Source of the DNA: an uncultured Polymorphobacter sp.
GTDB lineage: Bacteria; Pseudomonadota; Alphaproteobacteria; Sphingomonadales; Sphingomonadaceae
NCBI GenBank assembly: GCA_937871645.1
Contig: CALMPZ010000497.1
Location: 1 to 6,516 of the forward strand
Direction: 5' to 3'
DNA: 6,516 nucleotides
The notes below the pieces were generated by a model, which ran no database searches, had not been told where the DNA came from, and was given only the letters and a program-made list of their open reading frames with translations. Every line of letters starts with the position of its first letter. Position 1 is the stretch's first letter. Below, one piece after another: positions 1 to 5,657 of the stretch. A program made the translations under genes and the position numbers.

Positions 1-315
1 GCGTGCTGTGCATTCGCGGTCTATCTGCTGAGCCAGTTGCTGTGGCCGCTGCGCTGGCTGCGCGACCGGCTGCTGGGTGCGCCGGCGGTGACCGCCAGCG
101 CGTCGGTGGCGTGGTCGCCCGCCGCGGCCTCCACGCCCGTCGCGCGCAAATGGCGCTGGAAACCTGCATTATTGTTGCTGCTCGCCGCCGAAGTCTTCGG
201 ACTTGGCGTTGCCGCCACCGCTGCCAGCGTGTCGGCACCAGCCCAACCCTCGGTAGAATTTCTCGATGCACTGCATGGCTCGATCTGCAGCGCCGTCAAG
301 GGGAGCCTGTCATGA
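1..315 (+). CDS. Membrane protein, C-terminal part only (5' end outside window)
   Basis: The frame is open from the first base and ends at TGA 313-315, giving 104 visible residues. The first 15 or so are hydrophobic and look like the end of a membrane helix. A basic, Trp-rich stretch follows (about residues 16-25), then an Ala/Ser/Pro-rich linker (26-48). A second helix lies at about 54-77, preceded by positive charges (RKWRWK), and a 27-residue tail ends the protein. The stop overlaps the next gene's start as ATGA, which supports this frame as real and suggests translational coupling with the Ldi-like protein. I do not recognise the family. From the visible part it is an integral membrane protein with a cytoplasmic loop and at least two helices. 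Because the N-terminal bulk is missing, no function is assigned. Confidence 0.6.
   Translation, partial: ACCAFAVYLLSQLLWPLRWLRDRLLGAPAVTASASVAWSPAAASTPVARKWRWKPALLLLLAAEVFGLGVAATAASVSAPAQPSVEFLDALHGSICSAVKGSLS
298..305 (+). promoter_or_regulatory. Shine-Dalgarno site fixing the start of the Ldi-like gene
   Basis: The purine-rich AAGGGGAG lies 6 bases before the ATG at 312. The same reading frame stays open upstream to base 3, so the start must be chosen. This site, together with the ATGA overlap with the upstream gene's stop, favours 312 over any upstream start. Confidence 0.7.
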
Positions 316-2231
316 CGGTTCAGGATATCGGTTTCGGCACTGCCGCAGCACAACCGCTGCCCGCGCAAAAAGGCCCCGTCACCGCCGCGCGCCAGCGCCG
401 CACCTGGACGATCTACGCCGCGCTGTGCGTCGCCGGCCTGCTGCCGACGTTGCTCGGTGCTTCGGCAAGCTTGCAGGCGGCGGGCATCGGGCTGTGGCTG
501 CCCGGCGCGGGTTTCCTGTCGGTCGGCGGCTGGGCGGCGGTGCTGTTCCCGCTGACACTCGCGCTGTTCGTGTTCTCGTTGGTGGCGTGGTTCTGGGCCG
601 GCATGGTGCTTGGCCCGGTCATCGTCTGGCTCGGCTCGGCGGCGCTCGCGGGCGCGATGGCGGGCGACACCGTCTGGGCCGGCGGGCCCTATGCGGCGGC
701 GTTCGCCACCGCCGGCATCGGCTATGCCTTCCACCGCCGCAACGTCCGGCTGCGCGATGCGGCGCTCGCCAAGATCGCCCCGCGCGCCGCATTCCTCGAT
801 GCCTCGCTCGCCGAAGTCCGCGCGCAGGCCGCCGACATTCCCGATCCGGCAACGCGCGAAATGACGCCGACCGACCTCGCCGCGCTGCGCTACCTGCTCG
901 ACCGGTCGCTGCAGCCCGTCACCGAATGGGGCGGGTTCGACATCATCGACCAGTTCCAGCCCGCGGCGCTGCGATACCAGCTCAACCATATGGGCTTCGC
1001 GCTCGGCATCGCGCAGACTGCCTATGTGCCCAATTTCCACGGCTATATGGGCCAGGCGCAGCGCAACCTCATCGACAAATATCTGCTGCGCAAGGTCTGG
1101 GGCTATTGGGTCTATGAATCGTGCTGGGGCCACCTCAACTTCACCAACTGGGACCCGGCGGCGCGCGACAACATCATGCTCACCGGCTGGTTCGGCATGC
1201 ACGTCGGCCAGTACATGCTGGCGAGCGGCGACCGGCGCTACCTCGAACCCGGCAGCCTGACGTTCCGGCTCAACGCCAAGACCGCCTATGTCCATGACTT
1301 CAACACCATCATCGGCTCGGTCAAAACCAACTATGACACCGCCGAATTCGGGCTGTTCGCCTGCGAACCCAACTGGATCTACCCGATCTGCAACCATTAC
1401 GGCCTCGCCTCGCTCGCGGTGCAGGACGCGGTGACCGGCAGCGACAATATCCGCCGCTATGCCCCCGGCTGGTTCAAGATGCTCAACCAGGAATTCACCG
1501 ACGAGGCCGGCTCGATCATCGGGCTGCGCTCGCAGCACACCGGCATGCCGATCCCCTTCCCGACCGGCGAAGTCGCCTATGCCGCGTTCCAGAACTGCTT
1601 CGCACCCGGCAGCGCGCAGCAGCAATGGGCGATCGCCCGCCGCGAAATCGCGCCCGCCATCCACCCCGATGCCAATGGCAAGATGCGCATCAGCCTGCCC
1701 GGCAAGGGCCTCGACACCGGCAATTACAAGTCGGGCCACACCGGCGCGTTCGCGTCGATCCTCGTCGCCGCCAAGGAGTTCGGTGACACCTACGTCGCCG
1801 AAGCCGCGCAGAACAGCCTCGACTCCGACTGCGGGCTCGAAATCCGCGACGGCGTGCGCCGCTACACCGGCGGCTCGAACGACACCAACACCTATGCCAT
1901 CCTCGGCCAGCTGATGCAGGCCGGCGACTTCCGCCGCTCGTTCACGCAAGGCCCGCACGCCCCGTCACGTACCGGCCCGGTGCTCGAAGCCGCCAGCTAC
2001 CCTGCAGTGCTCGTCGCGCAAGCCATCAGCGACGGCGACAACCTGCGGCTCGTCCTCTACCCCGGCGCCGGCGACGGCCGCCAAACCCTCGGCCTCGAAC
2101 GCCTCGCGCCCGGCCGCGCCTACACCGTCACCGGCGCCACCACCGACGCACTCACCGCATCGCCCGACGGCAAGGCCAGCCTCGATGTCATGCTCAGCGG
2201 CCGCACGGCGGTGACGGTGACGCCGGCGTGA
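312..2231 (+). CDS. Membrane-anchored linalool dehydratase/isomerase-like (Ldi-domain) protein
   Basis: This is a 639-residue protein. Residues 1-30 are hydrophilic and end in RQRR. Residues about 33-140 hold three to five hydrophobic helices (33-57, 74-95, 98-118, 121-140). The soluble part resembles the Ldi family, whose founder from Castellaniella defragrans interconverts linalool, geraniol and myrcene. Visible matches are KVWGYW at 261-266 (KRVWGDW in Ldi), DNIM at 286-289, GDRRY, and CEP-x6-C with Cys351 and Cys360 at the same spacing as the two active-site cysteines of Ldi. Asp197 and Tyr423 probably align with catalytic Asp38 and Tyr240. A Trp (293) sits where Ldi has its active-site His, and a His lies four residues later (297). 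Residues about 556-639 look like a small beta domain. The founder enzyme is periplasmic with a cleaved signal peptide, so the membrane region here is an added module. The substrate is unknown, so the symbol ldi is not applied. The upstream membrane-protein gene overlaps its start by 4 bases. Confidence 0.8.
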   Translation: MTVQDIGFGTAAAQPLPAQKGPVTAARQRRTWTIYAALCVAGLLPTLLGASASLQAAGIGLWLPGAGFLSVGGWAAVLFPLTLALFVFSLVAWFWAGMVLGPVIVWLGSAALAGAMAGDTVWAGGPYAAAFATAGIGYAFHRRNVRLRDAALAKIAPRAAFLDASLAEVRAQAADIPDPATREMTPTDLAALRYLLDRSLQPVTEWGGFDIIDQFQPAALRYQLNHMGFALGIAQTAYVPNFHGYMGQAQRNLIDKYLLRKVWGYWVYESCWGHLNFTNWDPAARDNIMLTGWFGMHVGQYMLASGDRRYLEPGSLTFRLNAKTAYVHDFNTIIGSVKTNYDTAEFGLFACEPNWIYPICNHYGLASLAVQDAVTGSDNIRRYAPGWFKMLNQEFTDEAGSIIGLRSQHTGMPIPFPTGEVAYAAFQNCFAPGSAQQQWAIARREIAPAIHPDANGKMRISLPGKGLDTGNYKSGHTGAFASILVAAKEFGDTYVAEAAQNSLDSDCGLEIRDGVRRYTGGSNDTNTYAILGQLMQAGDFRRSFTQGPHAPSRTGPVLEAASYPAVLVAQAISDGDNLRLVLYPGAGDGRQTLGLERLAPGRAYTVTGATTDALTASPDGKASLDVMLSGRTAVTVTPA

Positions 2232-2245
2232 GGCGGGAAGAGCGG

Positions 2246-2276
2246 TAGAGCCTCTGGCGGGCAAGCCTGGGCTCTA
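2246..2276. terminator. Hairpin after the Ldi-like gene, possible weak terminator
   Basis: TAGAGCC at 2246-2252 is perfectly complementary to GGCTCTA at 2270-2276. An inner GGC (2256-2258) can pair with GCC (2265-2267). The hairpin begins 15 bases after the stop. No T-run follows, so it is not a classical intrinsic terminator. It could be a 3' processing or stability element, or simply part of the dispersed repeat that it contains. Confidence 0.35.
2247..2267 (+). repeat. 21-base dispersed repeat, copy 1
   Basis: This stretch starts AGAGCCTC and ends in GCC. It matches 19 of 21 positions with 6386-6406, differing only by T/C at position 9 and A/G at position 18. Both copies lie on the same strand within about 35 bases after a stop codon, which suggests a dispersed intergenic element of this genome rather than chance. 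Confidence 0.55.
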
Positions 2277-2445
2277 GATTCTCAACACGAGAAATTCAAC
2301 ACAAGGAGCCGCTCCCGACTGCTGAAATTGAATAAAAAGAATGCGGTCAATGTATACCTGTACATACTAGATAATAATTACAGTACTTTTCGAAATATCA
2401 AGTTCGCATAGACATTGCGACACAATATTTTTATTTACTCACAAT

Positions 2446-3159
2446 TCAATATGTCAGACTTACTATTTTTGCTTTACGCTCATCCCTCTCAATCGCACGT
2501 ATGGATGGAACAACTTGCAAATAAAATCGGCGATGTTGAAATATTGAAATCCCAACACATCCAATAACAAAAACAAAATAGATCGCTGACAGCGCTGTAC
2601 CCATTATTGAATTGGCAGAAATTAGCATAATAGATAAGAAAAATGCAAATATTACATATGAATAAACTGCCCTCATATAATTTGGCGCGCCCACACCAAA
2701 TAATTTATGCGAGTCTCTTATGTATTTAGGAGAAATGTGCGCCTCCCATGTGAAAATTTCTCTACCGAAATCCTCGTTTATTGACCTCTCGATAATTTTT
2801 ATACGAACTGCTAGCAATTCTATAATATACATGTAACCCATCTGTGCGGTTGTTAGCCAAATGACGTACAAAATGAAAACTACTTCAACTACAAAAAATA
2901 TCCCTTGTGATGCTGTGAACTCTAGTATTTTTAGTATCTCATATTTTTGATCAAGAGAATTTGAAATTTTTGGCCCTGATCTCGTAATAATTGTTGACAA
3001 TCCAACGATCAATGCAACAGCTGAAGCAATTAGGAAAGAAGCGAAATTTGAATATTTATGATAAAGAGATATGTATATGCTCATTTCTGATTTCACTATG
3101 TCATACTCTTGCATCAGCAAATCTCTAATTTCTTTTTCCATATCCACCTCAGAATCCAT
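2446..3159 (-). CDS. Four-helix membrane protein of unknown function
   Basis: This 237-residue protein has predicted membrane helices at about 36-59, 84-105, 164-184 and 187-207. The N-terminus (1-34) is charged and probably an amphipathic or short coiled segment (EYDIVKSEM). A cytoplasmic loop of about 58 residues (106-163) between helices 2 and 3 carries IIERSINEDFGREIFTWE at 122-139. I recall a similar 'LE-x-IN-x3-G-x3-WE' pattern from unnamed bacterial four-helix proteins, but I cannot name a family. The C-terminus is basic and charged (RAIERDERKAK). The gene follows the glycosyltransferase and overlaps it by 11 bases if ATG 3159 is used. ATG 3141 (Met7) is an alternative start with GAGG five bases upstream, which would leave a 7-base gap instead. 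The coupling implies joint expression. No enzymatic motif is visible, so a role as membrane partner or anchor for the glycosyltransferase is inference. Confidence 0.72.
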   Translation of the reverse strand: MDSEVDMEKEIRDLLMQEYDIVKSEMSIYISLYHKYSNFASFLIASAVALIVGLSTIITRSGPKISNSLDQKYEILKILEFTASQGIFFVVEVVFILYVIWLTTAQMGYMYIIELLAVRIKIIERSINEDFGREIFTWEAHISPKYIRDSHKLFGVGAPNYMRAVYSYVIFAFFLSIMLISANSIMGTALSAIYFVFVIGCVGISIFQHRRFYLQVVPSIRAIERDERKAKIVSLTY

Positions 3160-3853
3160 AGTATTCTGACTCCATAATCTTTAAATTGCGGCGGGTGGCC
3201 AATCTGAACCATTCGCCTACCCACATCATTATTGATTTTATATGTCCGCGTTCATGAATCCTATCCATATTCTTCGGTACATAGATATTTTTACTGAATA
3301 GAATCGAACTCTGTCCAAATGTTCTCAGAGCTTCCGTTCCAATGCCCCAACCCGTTAGTGCGCCGCCATTGTATGAGTCCAATATACACCGAAGTGATCG
3401 GGCTCTGATCGCCATATTGAATCCAACTGCCGGAACGACACGAAATAATAGTGATAGTACACAGAATATGTCGAAAATCTTTCGGTCTAAATCCGAATTA
3501 CTATCTCTATTATAGACTGGCCCAAATACGAATTGCACATTTCTATTTTCGAAAGCATCATATATATCTTGTATCCAATGGATTGGATAAATGGTATCCG
3601 CGTCTGCTATTGCAATTATTTGGAATTTTGCATTATCCACACCGACCTTTAGGCAAGGTATTTTACCTCGTTCGGTGCATCTTATCGATACATCACATTC
3701 GGCCTCGAGAATTTTTATAGTATTGTCAGATGAGTCGTTATCAATTCCGACAATCTCAAAGTCGCAACTAGTTTCATTTAACTTTATTGAATTTATGGTG
3801 GCTAGTATATTGGCTTCTTCGTTGTAAGCACACAATAAAATTGAAATCCCCAT
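3149..3853 (-). CDS. Family 2 (GT-A fold) glycosyltransferase
   Basis: This 234-residue protein probably transfers a sugar from a nucleotide sugar to an unknown acceptor. The N-terminal strand and loop SILLCAYNEEANI (4-16) is typical of GT2 enzymes. IDNDSSDNT at 37-45 matches the nucleotide-binding 'D-N-x-S-x-D-x-T' loop. DAD at 84-86 is the metal-binding DXD motif. GFNMAIR (144-150) and TGWGIGTE (167-174) occupy the acceptor-side region, where Glu174 is a candidate for the conserved acidic residue. No membrane helix is evident, and the C-terminal 40 residues are rich in basic residues, suggesting a peripheral inner-membrane enzyme. AGGAGG lies 10 bases upstream of ATG 3853. Codon use and base composition are AT-rich, unlike the neighbours beyond the island. 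There are no other polysaccharide genes nearby, so its product is unknown. The length is near the minimum for a complete GT-A domain, and nothing suggests truncation. Confidence 0.87.
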   Translation of the reverse strand: MGISILLCAYNEEANILATINSIKLNETSCDFEIVGIDNDSSDNTIKILEAECDVSIRCTERGKIPCLKVGVDNAKFQIIAIADADTIYPIHWIQDIYDAFENRNVQFVFGPVYNRDSNSDLDRKIFDIFCVLSLLFRVVPAVGFNMAIRARSLRCILDSYNGGALTGWGIGTEALRTFGQSSILFSKNIYVPKNMDRIHERGHIKSIMMWVGEWFRLATRRNLKIMESEYYGF

Positions 3854-3883
3854 ATTGACCAGACCTCCTCAAATTTCTAGAAC

Positions 3884-3921
3884 TTGAATGATGTCTAATA
3901 GGATAATCCGTCATCAATCAA
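3884..3921. promoter_or_regulatory. Imperfect inverted repeat upstream of the glycosyltransferase, possible operator
   Basis: TTGAATGATG (3884-3893) and CATCAATCAA (3912-3921) are complementary at 9 of 10 positions, with an 18-base spacer. The repeat sits 31-68 bases before the ATG at 3853, where a promoter or operator of the minus-strand pair is expected. A second 6-base inverted pair (AGTTGG 3937-3942, CCAACT 3968-3973) lies further upstream. I could not find a convincing -35/-10 pair, so a regulatory role is only suggested by position. Confidence 0.3.
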
Positions 3922-4011
3922 TGTACTCTTGGTTTGAGTTGGTGATGAGTTATCGCAAGGTCACAATCCAACTGTCCCTATCCAGTAGTCGCTAGCAATG
4001 CCCGCGCCCGC

Positions 4012-4728
4012 TCACCCCAGATAGAAATCAATCGTCGTCACCACGCGCACCTTCTGGAATGGCGACGCGCTCGCCGAGGCGCCCGAGCTGTCGCCGTCGC
4101 GCGGGATGATCGAGAAGTAACCCTGGGATGCGGATTTGATCTCGCCGACGCCGGCGCCCGAGTCCTTGGCGAACTGTTCGGCGCCTTCGCGGGCGTTCTT
4201 GGTGGCAGCGGCAATCATCGGCGGCTTGACGTCGTTGAGTTTGGTGAAGCTGTAGACCATGCCGCCGCTGTCGGAATCGAACACCACGCCCTGGCGCATC
4301 AGCTCGGCCTGCTGCGCGAACGCGGCGCGGGCTTCCATGACCTTGGTGGTGCGCAACTGGATCTTGCGGCGGATGGTGATGTTGGGGCGGCCGTTGCTGT
4401 CGCTGTACTGGTTGACGCTGATGCCGCCTGATTCGATCTCGTCGTCGGCGAAGCCCTTGGCCTTCAGGAACGCCATGACGGTATTGCCGTCGGCGTCGGC
4501 CTTGGCCTGCAGGCCGTTCAAGTCGCTGCCCACCGCCGAGGTGCTGATCATCCAGGTTGCGAGATCGGCGGTGACGTCGCGTTCGGCCAGCCCGCGCACT
4601 GTCACCGAACGGTCGGCGAATTTGGCGCGCGTCAGGCCGTTGCCGAGCACCCAGCCGCCGATGACCAGCCCGACCGCCAAGATGGCGGCGGCTATAATGG
4701 CGTTGAGTCCGGTTTTGCTGTCGGTCAT
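4012..4728 (-). CDS. SIMPL-domain (DUF541) protein with N-terminal membrane anchor
   Basis: This 238-residue protein starts MTDSKTGLNAI. A single hydrophobic helix at about 8-31 (AIIAAAILAVGLVIGGWVLG) acts as an uncleaved signal anchor, so the rest lies in the periplasm. SVTVRGLAERDVTADLATW at 41-59 is the usual opening of a SIMPL domain, which fills the remainder to FYLG at the C-terminus. The family (related to E. coli YggE and Brucella BP26) forms oligomers and has been linked to envelope or oxidative stress, but has no agreed biochemical activity. The start at 4728 was preferred over ATG 4791 because the helix then begins at the expected distance, AAAGG lies upstream, and the longer form would run to within 2 bases of the divergent thioesterase start. 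Composition is GC-rich, so this is host DNA adjoining the AT-rich island, which ends just beyond its 3' end. Confidence 0.85.
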   Translation of the reverse strand: MTDSKTGLNAIIAAAILAVGLVIGGWVLGNGLTRAKFADRSVTVRGLAERDVTADLATWMISTSAVGSDLNGLQAKADADGNTVMAFLKAKGFADDEIESGGISVNQYSDSNGRPNITIRRKIQLRTTKVMEARAAFAQQAELMRQGVVFDSDSGGMVYSFTKLNDVKPPMIAAATKNAREGAEQFAKDSGAGVGEIKSASQGYFSIIPRDGDSSGASASASPFQKVRVVTTIDFYLG

Positions 4729-4793
4729 GGCGGGCCTTTGCGCGGGGGCATTTTGCGGTCTAATGATGCCCGACGTTTGAAACGGGAGCAACC
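4729..4793. promoter_or_regulatory. Divergent intergenic region between SIMPL gene and thioesterase operon
   Basis: Sixty-five bases separate the two divergent start codons, so promoters for both directions must lie here or reach into the coding sequence. A weak plus-strand pair, TTGCGC (4738-4743) and TAATGA (4761-4766) with 17-base spacing, matches consensus poorly. GGGAG at 4784-4788, five bases before ATG 4794, is a good ribosome binding site for the thioesterase. Confidence 0.4.
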
Positions 4794-5243
4794 ATGGCGC
4801 GCAGCGATTTCACCTTCTTCTACCCCAAGCGCGTGCGCTTTGCCGAAATCGACGCGCAGGCGGTGCTGTTCAACTCGCGCTACCTCGAATATTTCGACAT
4901 CGGCATCGTCGAATATTGGCGCAAGGTCGGCATGTATGCCGAAATGGGACTGACCGGCGGCATGGAGTTCCACGTCGCCAAGGCCGGCGTCGAATATAAG
5001 GCGGCGATCCTGCTCGACGAGATGGTCGATATCTGCGTGCGCACCGCGCGCATCGGCACCAGCTCGATGACCATCGCGTTTGAACTGCACGGCGCCGGCA
5101 AGGACGATCTGCGCGCCACCGGCGAGGAAGTGCAGGTGCATGTCGCCGAAGTGCGTGGCCGGCCGACGCCGATCCCGCAGCATATTGTCGACATGTTCGA
5201 AAAGTTCGAAAATCGGCCTTTGCGCACCGGAGTCGCCGTATGA
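4794..5243 (+). CDS. Acyl-CoA thioesterase, hotdog fold (4HBT/YbgC-FadM type)
   Basis: This 149-residue protein hydrolyses acyl-CoA (possibly acyl-carrier) thioesters in the cytoplasm. The 4HBT signature runs through FAEIDAQAVLFNSRYLEYFD (16-35): Asp20 is the expected catalytic acid, followed by the Asn27/Tyr30 positions typical of the YbgC/FadM group. The central helix follows (IVEYWRKVG, about 38-46), and the family's beta strands fill residues 58-133. Length matches the family (about 130-150). The ribosome binding site GGGAG is five bases upstream. Its TGA overlaps the ATG of gloA by four bases, so translation is coupled. The placement with glyoxalase genes could mean it acts on a related thioester, but substrate is not readable from sequence; a general short- or medium-chain acyl-CoA thioesterase is as likely. 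Confidence 0.88.
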   Translation: MARSDFTFFYPKRVRFAEIDAQAVLFNSRYLEYFDIGIVEYWRKVGMYAEMGLTGGMEFHVAKAGVEYKAAILLDEMVDICVRTARIGTSSMTIAFELHGAGKDDLRATGEEVQVHVAEVRGRPTPIPQHIVDMFEKFENRPLRTGVAV

Positions 5244-5656
5244 AATACCTCCACACAATGATCCGCGTTTCCGATGTCGAGGCGACATTGGCGTTTTTCG
5301 AACTGCTCGGGCTCAAGGAATTGCGCCGCGTCGACAGCGAGGCCGGGCGCTTCACGCTGATCTTCCTCGCCGCCCCCGGCGACGAGGACGCGCAAGTCGA
5401 ACTGACGCACAATTGGGACGAAGCCGGCTACACCGGTGGTCGCAACTTCGGCCATCTCGCCTATGCGGTCGACGACATTTACGCGAGTTGCCAGCGCTTG
5501 ATGGACGGCGGCGTCACCATCAACCGGCCGCCGCGCGACGGCCACATGGCGTTCGTCCGCAGCCCTGACGGCATTTCGGTCGAGCTGCTGCAGGCCGGCG
5601 CGCGGCTGGCACCCGCCGAGCCGTGGCTGTCGATGCCCAACACCGGGAGCTGGTAA
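5240..5656 (+). CDS. gloA: Lactoylglutathione lyase (glyoxalase I)
   Basis: This enzyme isomerises the methylglyoxal-glutathione hemithioacetal to S-D-lactoylglutathione in the cytoplasm. The 138-residue length matches the short bacterial form (E. coli 135). Two beta-alpha-beta-beta-beta modules are visible. The four metal ligands are all present: His5 (LHTMIRV), Glu54 (VELTHNW), His72 (FGHLAY) and Glu115 (SVELL). Arg9 is in the place of the conserved glutathione-binding Arg. The short loop region, lacking the insertion of the zinc-type enzymes, suggests the nickel/cobalt-activated class, as in E. coli; this is inference. The gene overlaps the thioesterase stop by four bases, and is followed one base after its stop by gloB, the next enzyme in the pathway. 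Confidence 0.92.
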   Translation: MKYLHTMIRVSDVEATLAFFELLGLKELRRVDSEAGRFTLIFLAAPGDEDAQVELTHNWDEAGYTGGRNFGHLAYAVDDIYASCQRLMDGGVTINRPPRDGHMAFVRSPDGISVELLQAGARLAPAEPWLSMPNTGSW

Positions 5657-5657
5657 G

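Larger units (their letters stand above)
2277..3990. other. AT-rich island, probable horizontally acquired cassette
   Basis: Base composition changes abruptly. For example, 17 of 60 bases are G or C in 2521-2580, against 40 of 60 in 5761-5820. The island contains exactly two overlapping minus-strand genes, and their codons include A/T-ending ones (TTA, ATA, AAT, ATT) that the flanking genes avoid. The 170 or so bases between the island's left edge and the membrane-protein stop (2277-2445) hold no gene I can support, only AT-rich sequence with small repeats such as TCAACAC twice at 2282-2301. I see no integrase, transposase, tRNA or flanking direct repeat, so the transfer mechanism is not visible. 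The edges are estimated by eye from composition. Confidence 0.7.

Noticed and set aside
3..311. Upstream extension of the Ldi-like frame to the window start, adding about 100 residues.
   Set aside because: The extension is Arg/Ala-rich with no plausible domain. A different frame here (1-315) encodes membrane-helix-like sequence and overlaps ATG 312 as ATGA, with a good ribosome binding site.
21..1958. Long open frame on the minus strand, antisense to the Ldi-like gene (645 codons).
   Set aside because: It is a shadow frame of GC-rich codons. The translation is Arg/Gly/Val/Ala-rich without domains, while the plus strand has clear family motifs.
2350..2365. Small palindrome ATGTA-6-TACAT in the AT-rich spacer.
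   Set aside because: A 5-bp stem in AT-rich sequence without any neighbouring promoter or gene start is not enough to call a site.
2404..2455. Possible terminator hairpin downstream of the four-helix gene (GACAT and ATGTC arms, nearby T/A runs).
   Set aside because: The arms are only 5 bp and about 35 bases apart, one arm lies within the gene's last codons, and such pairs are expected by chance in AT-rich DNA.
2232..4011. Direct repeats or tRNA end that could be attachment sites of an integrated element.
   Set aside because: By-eye comparison of the two composition boundaries found no shared sequence longer than a few bases, and there is no tRNA-like or integrase sequence.
4693..4698. A perfect TATAAT on the plus strand, a possible -10 box for the thioesterase operon.
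   Set aside because: No -35 element lies at 16-18 bases, it is about 95 bases from the start codon, and it falls in the coding region of the SIMPL anchor helix, where these bases encode Ile-Ile.
4729..4791. Longer start for the SIMPL protein at ATG 4791.
   Set aside because: It would put 21 hydrophilic residues before the anchor helix and end 2 bases from the divergent thioesterase start, removing room for a promoter. ATG 4728 has AAAGG upstream.
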